A DNA stretch of 64,000 nt from Strigamia acuminata (GCA_949358305.1 OX442314.1:43222581-43286580), one strand, 5' to 3'; positions 30,681 to 42,792 are shown, counted from the first letter of the stretch. Notes: a model not told the origin generated them from the sequence alone. A program made the numbers and translations.

Positions 30681-30749
30681 AAAACCACACTCCGGGTCAC
30701 GTGGTCTCGCACCCGACTCTTTCAGTTTTCCCGTTTTCAGCCCGTTACG

Positions 30750-32742
30750 GGATCGTGACGGGACTGTCGGCGGCCCGTTAACGGCCCGCACGAGCCGTGA
30801 CGGGATCGTGACGGGACCGTTGGCGGCCCGTTAACGGCCCGCACGGGCCGTGACGGGATCGTGACGGGACCGTCGGCGGCCCGTTAACGGCCCGTACGAC
30901 TCCATGCGGGCCGTTGACGGGCCGTTGACGGGCCGTTAACGGGCCGTTAACGGGCCGTTACGGCGTAAATCGAAAAAATCAACAACCGACAACACGTACG
31001 TGAAAACGCGTACAACATTCATAGACATTAATCTCGAATCCTGTTTTTGGTTTTACGCCGTTAACGGGCCGTTAACGGCCCGTTAACGGCCCGTTAACGG
31101 CCCGCGTGAGGTCGTACGGGCCGTCGGCGAGCCGAAGTCCGGGAACGAAGGCCGTGACGGGATCGTGACGGGATCGTCGACGGCCCGTTAACGGCCCGTG
31201 CGGGCCGTTGCGGGCCGTTGACGGGCCGTTGACGGGCCGTTGACGGGCCGTTAACGGGCCGTTAACGGGCCGTTACGGCGTAAATCGAAAAAATCAACAA
31301 CCGACAACACGTACGTGAAAACGCGTACAACATTCATAGACATTAATCTCGAATCCTGTTTTCGGTTTTGCCCCGTTAACGGGCCGTTAACGGGCCGTTA
31401 ACGGGCCGTTAACGGCCCGTGCGGGCCGTTGCGGGATCGTGACGGGACCGTCGACGGCCCGTTAACGGCCCGTGCGGGCCGTTGCGGGATCGTGACGGGA
31501 CCGTCAGCGGCCCGTTAACGGCCCGTGCGGGCCGTTGCGGGATCGTGACGGGATCGTCGACGGCCCGTTAACGGCCCGTGCGGGCCGTTGCGGGATCGTG
31601 ACGGGACCGTCAGCGGCCCGTTAACGGCCCGTGCGGGCCGTTGCGGGATCGTGACGGGATCGTCGACGGCCCGTTAACGGCCCGTGCGGGCCGTTGCGGG
31701 CCGTTGACGGGCCGTTGACGGGCCGTTAACGGGCCGTTAACGGGCCGTTACGGCGTGAATCGAAAAAATCAACAACCGACAACACGTACATGAAAACGCG
31801 TACAACATTCATAGACATTAATCTCGAATCCTGTTTTTGGTTTTACGCCGTTAACGGGCCGTTAACGGGCCGTTAACGGCCCGTTAACGGCCCGCGTGAG
31901 GTCGTACGGGCCGTCGGCGAGCCGAAGTCCGGGAACGAAGGCCGTGACGGGATCGTGACGGGACCGTCAGCGGCCCGTTAACGGCCCGTGCGGGCCGTTG
32001 CGGGATCGTGACGGGATCGTCGACGGCCCGTTAACGGCCCGTGCGGGCCGTTGCGGGCCGTTGACGGGCCGTTGACGGGCCGTTAACGGGCCGTTAACGG
32101 GCCGTTACGGCGTGAATCGAAAAAATCAACAACCGACAACACGTACATGAAAACGCGTACAACATTCATAGACATTAATCTCGAATCCTGTTTTCGGTTT
32201 TGCCCCGTTAACGGGCCGTTAACGGGCCGTTAACGGGCCGTTAACGGCCCGTGCGGGCCGTTGCGGGATCGTGACGGGACCGTCGACGGCCCGTTAACGG
32301 CCCGTGCGGGCCGTTGCGGGATCGTGACGGGACCGTCAGCGGCCCGTTAACGGCCCGTGCGGGCCGTTGCGGGATCGTGACGGGATCGTCGACGGCCCGT
32401 TAACGGCCCGTGCGGGCCGTTGCGGGATCGTGACGGGACCGTCAGCGGCCCGTTAACGGCCCGTGCGGGCCGTTGCGGGATCGTGACGGGATCGTCGACG
32501 GCCCGTTAACGGCCCGTGCGGGCCGTTGCGGGCCGTTGACGGGCCGTTGACGGGCCGTTAACGGGCCGTTAACGGGCCGTTACGGCGTGAATCGAAAAAA
32601 TCAACAACCGACAACACGTACATGAAAACGCGTACAACATTCATAGACATTAATCTCGAATCCTGTTTTTGGTTTTACGCCGTTAACGGGCCGTTAACGG
32701 GCCGTTAACGGCCCGTTAACGGCCCGCGTGAGGTCGTACGGG
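30750..32742. repeat. GC-rich higher-order satellite built on CCGTTAACGG
   Basis: Dense arrays of GGGCCGTTAACGGGCC-type palindromic units, interrupted by five copies of a conserved non-palindromic block of about 95 bp starting at 30964, 31279, 31754, 32111 and 32586. Spacings are 315, 475, 357 and 475 bp, and two block endings alternate (GTTTTTGGTTTTACGCC and GTTTTCGGTTTTGCCCC), giving a two-part period of about 832 bp. The array runs into the assembly gap. No coding frame. Confidence 0.85.
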
Positions 32743-32942
32743 NNNNNNNNNNNNNNNNNNNNNNNNNNNNNNNNNNNNNNNNNNNNNNNNNNNNNNNNNN
32801 NNNNNNNNNNNNNNNNNNNNNNNNNNNNNNNNNNNNNNNNNNNNNNNNNNNNNNNNNNNNNNNNNNNNNNNNNNNNNNNNNNNNNNNNNNNNNNNNNNNN
32901 NNNNNNNNNNNNNNNNNNNNNNNNNNNNNNNNNNNNNNNNNN
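32743..32942. other. Assembly gap, 200 N
   Basis: Exactly 200 unknown bases between the GC-rich satellite and an AT-rich minisatellite. The round number suggests an arbitrary gap size, so the real array length and even adjacency are uncertain. Confidence 0.99.
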
Positions 32943-33269
32943 AAAGGAAAGCAATAAATAAAATAAAAAATAAAATAAAAAGGAAAACAATAAATGAAAT
33001 AAAAAATAAAATAAAAAGGAAAGCAATAAATAAAATAAAAAAAATAAAATAAAAAGGAAAGCAATAAATATAATAAAAAAAAAATTAAAAAGAAAACAAT
33101 AAATAAAATAAAAAATAAAATAAAAAGAAAAGCAATAAATAAAATAAAAAATAAAATAAAAAGGAAAGCAATAAATAAAATAAAAAATAAAATAAAAAGG
33201 AAAGCAATAAATAAAATAAAAAATAAAATAAAAAGGAAAGCAATAAATAAAATAAAAAATAAAATAAAA
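32943..33269. repeat. AT-rich minisatellite of about 37 bp
   Basis: Tandem units of the type AAAGGAAAGCAATAAATAAA followed by ATAAAAAATAAAAT, about eight copies with small variation, starting at the assembly gap. Confidence 0.85.
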
Positions 33270-33496
33270 ACTATGTACCTTGTTGCAAATCATAGCTTCG
33301 TGTAGTGATGACAATTTTAAACTCATTTAAATACTTAGCTCGACTGACTGCAAACATGCAAGGTTGAATCTCTGCAATTCTCCTCGTCTTAATATTTGCT
33401 GGTAATACTATGCCGGCGTTGCTAAAATTAAATACCGGTATATTAAAAAAACAAGTAAACATCTGTAATGCAGGGAAGCATTACATATTAGATTTC

Positions 33497-33852
33497 TAAA
33501 CCCTGAAATTCTCTGGAAATATCTGTAATTTCGATAGAAATTCTCTGGAAATATCTGTAATTTCGATTAAAATTCTCTGGAAATATCTGTAATTTTGATT
33601 GAAATTTTCTGGAAATATCTGTAATTTCGATTGTAATTCTCTGGAAATATCTGTAATTTCGCTTGAAATTCTCTGGAAATATCTGTAATTTCGATTGAAA
33701 TTTTCTGGAAATATCAGTAATTTCAATTGAAATTCTCTGCAAATATCTGTAATTTCGATTGAAATTCTCTTGAAATATCTGTAATTTCGATTGAAATTCT
33801 CTGAAAATATCTGTAATTTCGATTGAAATTCTCTGGAAATATCTTTAATTTC
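33497..33852. repeat. 31-bp minisatellite
   Basis: About eleven units of TTCTCTGGAAATATCTGTAA plus TTTCGATTGAAA with few substitutions. The open frames over it are periodic translations of the repeat, not genes. It is preceded at 33447-33495 by a sequence also found at 20884-20937. Confidence 0.85.
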
Positions 33853-36191
33853 AAGTTTCTTATTCGTGGTATTATTACATGATAACAACATTTTCGGATG
33901 TTGATGCTTGGAGCGGATGCGATTACTGGCGCCAGAATCGCAGGGACAACAGTGTCCATAAATTGTCGCATTGTTGGTGAAATAAAATGCCAAAGTTTAT
34001 TTTCAATGTGGCAAAACATAGCCAAAACAAAATGGTTGCCTAACTTTATTAAGGCAAGTGAGCAATTGAACAAAAAACAGTGTACAGACAAATCTTATAT
34101 TAATCATAAGGGAATATATTTGGTCCTCAGAATAACACTAAACAATAGTAAAAGGACAAATCTTACACACTGTACGGTAATGCATTTGAAACATCTATGT
34201 AAATTCTTCACAAATAAGTTGCAACATCAATTTGTCGTCACAAACGTCCCAAACATATTACAAGCTGATTACAGCACAAAACGACAGGTTACACAAGCCA
34301 ACATATAAACGCAATACTGAACTTAAGATATAGGCGAAATGCAACAATAAACCGTATGTTGCCAAATCACTTTAAAGTCGCACTAAGCCGCAAACACGCA
34401 AAATGGTATTTAGATGCAATTTTTTACTTTATTTTTCAAAATGGATCCAATTTTTTACTTTGGAGGTGCTGGACGAGCGATTGGTGTTGCCGTTGGCACC
34501 ACTGGTGATGCTGCCCGTGCAAATGGAGGTGTTGTTGGTGCTGGTACAATGACAACGGAATGCGCGGTGTGGCTAGCTAATATTCATCGGCGAATTTTCT
34601 TCAGTCACTTTATCGGCGACAGATCCACGTCCATATCTGGAAAATTTACAAGAAAAAAAATTAAATTGTGTGATACTGCAGTGAAGCTTCGAGGGGTTGC
34701 TTCTTTACTTTTGAGTTTTGACAGAAAACAAAAAGGAAATAATTTTTTTCATTTTCTGAAGTATTAATGTATCGAATCATTTGTAAACTTATTTGTGAAT
34801 ACAATTTTATAATTTTAGTAAGACTATATTTACATCAATAAATTAAAAATACAGTCTGTACAGACAGTGGATTGTGTAATTGAAATGAATGGCCAAGTTC
34901 TTAACAAAGGGGCAAGGAATGTACACAAGGCATGTAAAAAGCAGGCAGTAACTAACTAACTATTATTTAAGTGGCTTACAACAATTCGGTAGAATTATTG
35001 GCAGCTTGTGTGGTGAGTCCAAGTGATGGAATAGATTTGGGCTGGTGTTGAATACAGTTTTTAGAATCCTGGAAAATGCTTTAGTCTGTCCTGACATGGC
35101 TGATGTCATGAATATGTCATACACAGAGATCGTCTATGAATCTTGTTTTGACAGATCCCTTATAAAAATTAGAATACAATTTATAAATCTGAAAATCTTG
35201 AAACCTTGTTTTCTTCTGACAAAGGAAACTTTTTGCGGCATCATCTAATTTGAAAACGAAAAACTTTTCGCTAGATAATACTTTTTAAAGTATGGGAGTA
35301 GATTTATGGCAGCGCTGACAGCCGCTGAATTGCCAGTTATGGTTTATAAAAATAAAATAAAATGAATCAAATGTTTACATTACCTAGCTGTGGCGTCTGA
35401 ATCTTATGAAATCTAGGGTCTGAAATAAAATTAAATATTCAGAATCATTAAGATGAAATAAAATGAAACATTCAGAATCATTAAGATGAAATAAAATTAA
35501 ATATTCAGAATCATTAAGATGAAATAAAATGAAACATTCAGAATCATTAAGATGAAATAAAATGAAACAAAGAACCTAAATACTAAATAAAATGAAACAA
35601 AAAACCCAAATACTAAATAAAATGAAACAAAAAACCTAAATACTAAATAAAATGAAACAAAAAAACCTAAATACTAAATAAAATGAAACAAAAAACCTAA
35701 ATACTAAATAAAATGAAACAAAAAACCTAAATACTAAATAAAATGAAATAATAAACCTAAGTACTAAATAAAATGAAACAAAAAACCGACACAATGATGC
35801 TTCAATGCTAAATTTTCGTTTCGATTCGTCAACAGTTGTGCTCGCCACAATTTTTCAAAAAATAGTTGTTGTCAACCACTTTACATAGCTCCATTACGCC
35901 TTTTTTTGAGGGCCTTGGAGACCCATACATCCAATTTAGAAAAGTTTCCTGGGATATAGACGGTCTCAAATCTGTTTAGTTTTTAATTTTATCTCATTCT
36001 GTTTACAAGTTATGAGAAATATTGTAAATATATTTACAAAAAGTGACTATAGTCACTTTTTGGAGTTTTTAATTTTTTTCTCTTTAACCCCATTCTTTTT
36101 TTTTCAAAAAACTTTTACGAAATGATAGCTCTAACAATTCTTTAAATCCTTCTAAAACCATTTTTACTTGTGAGAAATAGTTTGAGAAATT
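33853..36191. other. Region without recognised genes, with two minisatellites
   Basis: Unit GAATCATTAAGATGAAATAA (about 33 bp, four copies, 35420-35565) is followed by a 30-bp unit AAATACTAAATAAAATGAAA (about seven copies, 35566-35786). On the minus strand near 34460-34560 a Pro/Ala-rich frame (VVPTATPIARPAPPK, then stop) is visible, but no gene structure supports it. Confidence 0.5.
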
Positions 36192-36500
36192 TCAAATATT
36201 AAAAGTTTCAAAAATAGGAATATGCCATAGTGCTGGTTGTTTACAATTATAACATAGCACTGGGTCACGTTTGTTTGGGTCAATGACTCCATTGACAACA
36301 GTTTCACACTCTTCGGGTAATTCTTCTTCGGAAATATAATTGTCTTTGGACAATTCAGTATTCAATGCCTTAACGTGTGTTTTGGCCGAAAATCTGATTT
36401 CATGCTTTCTTGGTGGATAAGAAGGACGAGAAAAATCACCGAATAATCCTCTATTCTTGGTTACTGCATCATAAATCTGATTTAGTGAATATTGCGCCAT
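36192..36500 (-). pseudogene. Possible retroelement Gag fragment with incomplete zinc knuckle
   Basis: About 100 residues ending in VLCYNCKQPALWHIP, which has the first three ligands of a CCHC knuckle (C-x2-C, then H) but no final Cys. A Gag origin is a guess from this partial motif and its position next to repeats. No Pol sequence is nearby. Confidence 0.3.
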
Positions 36501-36596
36501 ACCTTGTTGGTGCAATAAACAAGTGTATCTTTGGTAACGTTATTGAATAGAAGTAAAGTTGCATCTTGCACATCTACACGCTTTTGTAAACTCCAT

Positions 36597-37505
36597 CAAT
36601 TACCATGTTTACATGTACCCAGTTATCTGGATAAGTGAAAATGCGAATTTTACTTTTCTGGAAAACTGATCATGTAAACAAATCAGTTTTCTAGAAAAGA
36701 CAGACTTATCTAGAAAACTAAAATCTAGTTGTACGAGCTAGATTTTGGGCGTTTTGCGCATTGAAAACTGCATGTAAACACCCGTGCATGCGAAAATTCA
36801 AAAACTTAGATCGGAATATCGTTGGATTGTCGTAGTAACGATACGTTAGGCCCACGTACCAACGACATTTAGTACTGAAATCAATGTGAAATCAGCTGAA
36901 AACACCATTTTCGGGATCGGAATTTACATATTAGATACCATTGCAAAGATTCGAGCAAAAACCTCTTTTTAACCACTTTTAAGTTGTTTTTTTTGCCCAT
37001 ATCTTTGCAATGGCGGCAGATATGCCAATTCCGACCCTGGAAATCGATTGTTTAGTTCATTTTGCATCGATTCAGCATGTTTCCGGCATTTTTTATTTAT
37101 CCAGACCAGTACTACGTCGATACGTTAGTCGATACGTCGATACGTCAGTCTAACATCCCGACATTGGCTGGTGCACTAAAATTGAGGACGTTGCAATTTT
37201 GAATCAAATTCTTGTACTGACCTTGGTAAAAATGGCATGAAGTACAAAGGAAAATAATGTATTCCTCTCTTTTATTCATAAATTCATAATAATTCTTGCT
37301 TTTGAAAAGTTACATGAGCTAAATTTCATTTGTTTAGGCTATGGCTGAAATGGATCAACAGCCATTTTGTTGTTCCAGATAATCAAAGTGCATTATGGGT
37401 AATTCTCGTATGACGTCATATTTACCAAAAAACTAACATCATGTAAACGCAAACGGTTATCTAGATAAATAAAATCCGAATTTTCACTTATCTAGAAAAC
37501 TGTGA
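36597..37505. mobile_element. Long-TIR non-autonomous element, copy 1
   Basis: Begins CCATGTTTACATGTACCCAG and ends with the inverted relative (TTTTCACTTATCTAGAAAAC, then CCATGTTTACATG). Terminal inverted repeats are about 70 bp. It carries a central segment (about 36970-37340) that copy 2 lacks. No transposase frame. Confidence 0.65.
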
Positions 37506-37509
37506 CCAT

Positions 37510-38096
37510 TACCATGTTTACATGTACCCAGTTATCTGGATAAGTGAAAATGCGAATTTTCCTTTTCTGGAAAACTGATCATGTAAACAAATCAGTTTTC
37601 TAGAAAAGACAGACTTATCTGGAAAACTAAATTCCAGTTGTACGAGCTAGATTTTGGGCGTTTTGCGCATTGAAAACTGCATGTAAACACCCGTGGATGC
37701 GAAAATTCAAAAACTTGGATCGAGGTATGGTCGGATCGTTGTAGTAAAAATACGTTAGGCCTACGTACCAACGACATTTGGTACCGAAATCAATGTGAAA
37801 TCAGCTAAAACCACCATTTTTGGGATCAGAATTTGCATATTAGGCACCATTGCAAAGATTCGAGCAAAAACCTCTTTCCTAACCACCATTTCATTTGTTT
37901 GGCTGAAATGGATAAACAGCCATTTTGTTGTTCCAGATAATCAAAGGGCAGTATGGGTAATTCTCGTATGACGTCATGTTTACCAGAAAACTAACGTTAT
38001 GTAAACGCAAACGGTTATCCAGATAAATAAAATCCGAATATTCACTTATCTGGAAAACTGTGACCATGTAAACATGGTACATGTAAACATGGTAAT
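37510..38096. mobile_element. Long-TIR non-autonomous element, copy 2, internally deleted
   Basis: Starts directly after copy 1 with the same left end and ends in a doubled ACATGTAAACATGGTA. It is about 90% similar to copy 1 by eye but lacks roughly 330 bp of the centre. The two copies form a direct tandem pair. Confidence 0.65.
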
Positions 38097-38800
38097 TTAT
38101 AGAATGTGTGTACAATTCAATTTTTCCTCATAAATTCAAATTTCACTAAATTTTCCTTTAAAAAAATTCAAATTTTATTAAATCTTTCTTTAAAAAATTT
38201 AAATTTTACTAAATTTACTATTAAAAAATTTAAATTTTACTAAATTTTAATTGAAAAATTCAAATTTTATTAAATTATCCATTAACAAATTTAAATTTTA
38301 CTAAATTTTCCATTAAAATTTTCAAATTTTACTCCATTTTTCATCCAGAAAAATTTAATTTTACTCAATCTCCAATTAAAAAATTTAAATTTTGCTAAAT
38401 TTTAATTGAAAAATTCAAATTTTATTAAATTATCCATTACAAAATTTAATATTTTACTAAATTTTTTAATTTTTTATTAAAATTTTCAAATTTTACTAAA
38501 TTATTTAATTTTCTATAAAATTTTCAAATTTTACTAAATTTTTTAATTTTCCATTAAAATTTTCAAATTTTACTCCATTTTTCATTCAGAAAAATTTTCG
38601 AATTTTACTCCATTTTTCATTCAGAAAAATTTAATTTTACTCAATCTCCAATTAAATAATTTAAATTTTACTAAATTTTCCATTAAAAATTTCCAATTTT
38701 ACTAAATTTTCCATTAAAGATTTCCAATTTTACTAAATTTTCCGTTAAAAATTTCCAATTTTACTAAATTTTTCCATTAAATAATTTTAAAATGACTGGG
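38097..38800. repeat. Degenerate AT-rich minisatellite of about 30-35 bp
   Basis: Many imperfect units of AAATTTTACTAAATTTTCCA followed by TTAAAAATTC. It lies between the long-TIR elements and the 3' end of SLU7. Confidence 0.7.
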
Positions 38801-38966
38801 GTATAAATGTGAAACTTCAGTAATTAAAGTAAAATAAAACCATATCTCTATCAGCGGCGCACGATTCACGATACAAAAAATTCATCAAATATCATATATT
38901 TACGCATTTATTTTTTCTAAAAAAATAAAAACAACATTTACAATTTCACAAACACAAATCACTCCC

Positions 38967-40595
38967 TCATTTATCAATAAACTGAGCCATCGGGTCATCA
39001 TCTCGTCCCTTCTTCATATAATAAGCTTCCATCTCCTCTTGCGACGGCTCCTTCTCTTGCCGCATACTATTGTACGGTCTCCTCCTCTCGTCCATCGACA
39101 ACAATCTCTCCGCGCGCCTCCTACTCTCCTCCTCCCGAACCAAAGCCAACTCCAACCGCCGCTCCTTCGTTTCCACATCATCCTCATAGTCCCTTTTCCT
39201 CTTTTTCTTTTTCTCTTGTTTAGCGCACACAATTTCCTCTTCACCGTCACAATCACCAATCACTTCTTCTTCCTCATATTCAATCGCATTTTTTCCACTC
39301 TCACCGATACAATATGAATTAACCACAAACTGGTGGCAACATTTGTACCCCCAACACCCATTCCTCCAAAAGGAACCCCACACACTCGTGTGATTATTCG
39401 TCAACACATCCTCATCGTATCTCGACCTCAGCACATCTTTCACCATCCCCTTGATAATCTTCCCGTGCTTCGAATACTCAACGTATCCTTCCGACTGCGC
39501 CAAAAGTAGTTCCTTGTCGGGTATATCCAGATGCTCAGTGCCGCCATATTTCGCCAAAATACTTTCACGAACGTCCTCCTTATACGTCACCTTTCTTTTT
39601 TCAAATTCCTTATTCAACAGTTCCAATTTGGTCGGCTCTGCCAGCAAATGTACGTCCACGCCCTTCTCGTACGCCTCCCACGCGAACAACTGCGCCGTGG
39701 CATGTTTGCTGGTGTCGCCCGAAAATCGCACGAAATTGTCGCCGGCGTACTGAACATCTTCCGGATGCACTCCGCCATCTTTGTATGGGTTATCGCGCAT
39801 CGTTCTCGATTTTGGGTCGTAATAGGCCGAATTTATGTCAAGATTACGTAAATACTTCGCCGTGTCCTCCCGAATGCGTAGATTTCGGACGGTAATCCGC
39901 TGTTTGCTGTCCACTTTGGTGCCGGGCATGTCCACGTCATCCGCGTATTTATCCTCGTCCTGATTCGGATCGCACTCGACGTCGTTTAACTCGCCTTCGG
40001 ATTTTTGGTTCAGTTTTTCCGCTTTTAGTTGTCGTTTCGCCTCTTCCACTTTCCCGTATTCCTCTATGACCGCTCTGTGCTCATCCGGGTTGTAGCCGTT
40101 CCATCGGTCGCGTTTTCCGTCGTAATTCAAACTCAAATTCGGCTGCGCGAATTCGTCCGCCGCGATATCCTCGCCCGTGTATCTCGCTCCGATTTTTCGC
40201 GGTCGTTCGAAGCAATCTTTCCGTTGGTGCGTCAATGCGCCGCAATTCTCACACGCGCCCTTGCGGAAGCGAGTGGCATTAACGGTTCGCGAGCCCCTGT
40301 TGTACCAGTCGCCGAGCGTGGAAACTTCCTTTTGTTTTTCGGGCGGCGGACGTTGATGTTTTAAAGTCGGACCGGAGGAGCCGTAGTACCAAGGAACTTG
40401 TGTGATATACTGGGGTATGTGCGGGTTGATATCTTTTCCTTCTTCGTCAACTTCCGCCGGAGCCGTGCCAGCTTTTCGCGCTTCCTCGAGTTCCTTCGCT
40501 TTCTTCCAGTCTTCTCGTGTTTTCTTTTTGGGCTCCTCGACGTCTTTGGCCTTGACGATCGCCGAAAGTGGTAGCGAGTGACTCGAATTGGCCAT
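38967..40595 (-). CDS. SLU7: Pre-mRNA splicing factor SLU7
   Basis: 542 residues from the ATG at 40593-40595. SLU7 acts in the second catalytic step of splicing, in 3' splice-site choice. The conserved block from [18 protein letters not shown] through LGDWYNRG, the CCHC knuckle [25 protein letters not shown] and the downstream motifs [12 protein letters not shown] and SVWGSF are all visible. It ends in a Lys/Glu-rich tail. Length and order match animal SLU7. It is intronless here, unlike many animal copies. Its promoter side (40596-40905) has been partly copied upstream of the CPSF30 gene. Confidence 0.92.
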   Translation of the reverse strand: MANSSHSLPLSAIVKAKDVEEPKKKTREDWKKAKELEEARKAGTAPAEVDEEGKDINPHIPQYITQVPWYYGSSGPTLKHQRPPPEKQKEVSTLGDWYNRGSRTVNATRFRKGACENCGALTHQRKDCFERPRKIGARYTGEDIAADEFAQPNLSLNYDGKRDRWNGYNPDEHRAVIEEYGKVEEAKRQLKAEKLNQKSEGELNDVECDPNQDEDKYADDVDMPGTKVDSKQRITVRNLRIREDTAKYLRNLDINSAYYDPKSRTMRDNPYKDGGVHPEDVQYAGDNFVRFSGDTSKHATAQLFAWEAYEKGVDVHLLAEPTKLELLNKEFEKRKVTYKEDVRESILAKYGGTEHLDIPDKELLLAQSEGYVEYSKHGKIIKGMVKDVLRSRYDEDVLTNNHTSVWGSFWRNGCWGYKCCHQFVVNSYCIGESGKNAIEYEEEEVIGDCDGEEEIVCAKQEKKKKRKRDYEDDVETKERRLELALVREEESRRRAERLLSMDERRRPYNSMRQEKEPSQEEMEAYYMKKGRDDDPMAQFIDK

Positions 40596-41204
40596 TTTCA
40601 CTTACGGTGGGTCGTTGAGAGATGAGAATTGTGTTTGGTTGGTCGGCGGTAATGAAGGTGCGTGAACGTGTGTGAAACGATTGGGGGAGTTACTGAAATG
40701 ACCCACAGGTGGTGCTGTTGTGCTTGTTCGTCATTGGTCAAAGATTGGGGTTGGGAAATCCCAACCCAAGTGTTGCTCTTCAACTGGGTGAAGGCTGAGT
40801 CAAGGCAGTTTATGCACTCTGGTCAAGGTGATAAAACTAGCATAAAAACAGGAAAGCTGATAAAATAAAAATATACCGGTAAAATCGGATGAATTTAACA
40901 CGAAAACATGAAACAACGCGAAAGGACACGTAGACAGATGAAATAAACATGTAAACAGATGAAATAAACATGTAAACAGATGAAATAAACATGTAAACAG
41001 ATGAAATAAACATGTAAACAGATGAAATAAACATGTAAACAGATGAAATCAAAATGTGAACATGAAATAAACTCGAAAAAACTTGAACACATGAAATGAA
41101 TTTTAAAGAAAAACAAAAAAACCAATTGAAATAAACGTGTAAACAGATATTAACCCAATTTGCAGGTTGGGAAAAACTAGTGGCAGCGCCAACTCGCGAC
41201 AGAA
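40596..41204. promoter_or_regulatory. SLU7 promoter region and a 21-bp minisatellite
   Basis: 40596-40905 is the upstream side of SLU7; parts of it recur at 41755-41930. 40931-41050 holds about six copies of GATGAAATAAACATGTAAACA. No gene. Confidence 0.55.
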
Positions 41205-41465
41205 TTTGGAATCAAATTTAAATAACAAACCCATACTGTAGTGTTTGATGTTATGATTTGATGTTTTAACTTTTCACTTTCTTGTAGAGATTTTGGCAGT
41301 CAGATCAAAAGAAATCTTTTCAGTTCGATGATAAAATTTTTAATAAAATTTAACGAATTAATTAATATACTGTACTGCAACTGCAATTTAAAAAAAACAA
41401 AAACATTTCCTTTGTAAAATTTAAAATTACTCGCTTTAATCAGACGAATTAAAGGCATACTTATT
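41205..41465. repeat. Direct repeat flanking CPSF30, left copy
   Basis: Starts AATTTAAATAACAAACCCAT and ends CGAATTAAAGGCAT. It matches 42880-43087 in the same orientation, with small indels, so the CPSF30 gene lies between direct repeats. Confidence 0.7.
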
Positions 41466-41675
41466 CCACTTCGGCCCAAAGCTTTACTTAACGGATGCAC
41501 ATTATCAGATTTCATCGTCATTGTTTTCTCTTTATTACTAGACAATCCCAAGTATCAAAGAAATCGTATTGTTTCATGTTTAAATCACACACCCCTGCAA
41601 AAATCGAAACGGATTCCAGGCAAAATTAGACTGTTTATTTTTCTCAGAATATGATCACGATTCTTATTGGATGTG

Positions 41676-41935
41676 CCAGGTAACGTATTTCCTTCGTATC
41701 GCCGTTAACGATAACGTCGTTTATACATTACATAAAACAATAAAGTATATTTGCCATTTTCACTTACGGTGGGTCGTTGAGTGGTGAGAATTGTGTGTGG
41801 TTGGTCGTTTATATCCGACGATTGGCAGTTTATTCACTCTGGTCAAGGTGATAACTGGCATAAAAACAGGAAAGCTGATTAAATAAAAATATACCGGTAA
41901 AAACGGATGAATTTAACACGAGAACACAAGAAATT
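41676..41935 (+). promoter_or_regulatory. Composite upstream region of CPSF30
   Basis: 41676-41750 is a copy of the SRPK-type promoter block (GTGCCAGGTAACGTATTTCC; GCCGTTAACGATAACGTCGT; AACAATAAAGTATAT) cut off inside the TATA context. It is fused directly to 41751-41935, a copy of the SLU7 upstream region (CATTTTCACTTACGGTGGGT; CTCTGGTCAAGGTGATAA). The junction is at about 41750. Confidence 0.65.
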
Positions 41936-41949
41936 CCTTAATTGAAGCA

Positions 41950-42792
41950 ATGCAGGAAATCATAGCTAGCGTTGAACACATTAAATTCGACATCGAACAT
42001 GCCTTGGAACAGCAACTGGGCGCTTTGCCTCTTCCTTTCCCGGGGATGGACAAATCCGGCGCGGCAGTTTGCGAATTCTACGCGCGCAGCACATGCGGCA
42101 AAGGAGCCGCCTGTCCCTTCCGACACGTCAAGGGCGATCGCACTGTGGTGTGCAAACATTGGCTACGAGGACTTTGTAAAAAAGGCGACCAGTGCGAATT
42201 CCTACACGAATACGACATGACTAAAATGCCCGAATGTTACTTCTATTCCAAATTCAACGCGTGTAGTAATAAGGAATGTCCTTTTCTTCACATTGATCCG
42301 GAATCTAAAATTAAAGATTGCCCTTGGTACGACAGAGGATTTTGTAAACATGGTCCGAATTGTAGACATCGGCATACTCGAAGAGTTATGTGTTACAATT
42401 ACATATGTGGATTCTGTCCGGAAGGAGAAATGTGTAAATTTATGCATCCGGAGTTTGAATTGCCTACTCAGGAAAAGGCGAATATAGTGTGTCATTACTG
42501 CGGGGAGGCCGGTCACAAAGCAGTTTCGTGTTTTAAAATGGCGCCCGAGCTGCGGGAACAGCAACATGCGAAACAAGTACAACTCGAAGCTCAGCAAAAT
42601 TGTCAAGCTCAGTTATCGGCGTTTCAGGGACAGAATCAAATGCAGAAAGAGTATCGACCGTTGGATCAAGTGACGTGCTTCAAGTGTGGCGAGAAAGGTC
42701 ATTACGCAAACAAGTGTCCAAAAGGTCATTTGGCATTTTTAAGCAGCGCTCTACATCAGCAACAACAACAGCCTCATCATCATCATCGATGA
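41950..42792 (+). CDS. CPSF4: Cleavage and polyadenylation specificity factor 30 kDa subunit
   Basis: A 280-residue intronless protein. CPSF30 recognises the AAUAAA signal within the CPSF complex. Five tandem CCCH fingers (first CEFYARSTCGKGAACPFRH, last CYNYICGFCPEGEMCKFMH) are followed by two CCHC knuckles, CHYCGEAGHKAVSC and CFKCGEKGHYANKC. The tail is Gln/His-rich. Two knuckles match the arthropod arrangement (Drosophila Clipper). The start ATG at 41950 precedes the typical N-terminal segment ending LPLPFPGMDKSGAAVC. The composite upstream DNA and the flanking direct repeats suggest this locus was duplicated or moved. Confidence 0.92.
   Translation: MQEIIASVEHIKFDIEHALEQQLGALPLPFPGMDKSGAAVCEFYARSTCGKGAACPFRHVKGDRTVVCKHWLRGLCKKGDQCEFLHEYDMTKMPECYFYSKFNACSNKECPFLHIDPESKIKDCPWYDRGFCKHGPNCRHRHTRRVMCYNYICGFCPEGEMCKFMHPEFELPTQEKANIVCHYCGEAGHKAVSCFKMAPELREQQHAKQVQLEAQQNCQAQLSAFQGQNQMQKEYRPLDQVTCFKCGEKGHYANKCPKGHLAFLSSALHQQQQQPHHHHR

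Noticed and set aside
30750-32742. CRISPR-like array (regular repeats with spacers)
   Set aside because: The recurring 95-bp blocks are nearly identical and the rest is palindromic satellite; eukaryotic context, no cas genes.
32694-33326. Frame spanning the N gap with FYFIYCF repeats
   Set aside because: Translation through unknown bases and the AT-rich minisatellite; not a protein.
33488-33993. Repetitive frames such as YRYFQRISIEITD repeats
   Set aside because: Periodic translation of the 31-bp minisatellite.
34414-34767. 117-residue Gly/Ala-containing frame on the plus strand
   Set aside because: No motif and the antisense reading (Pro/Ala-rich) is equally open; no gene structure supports either.
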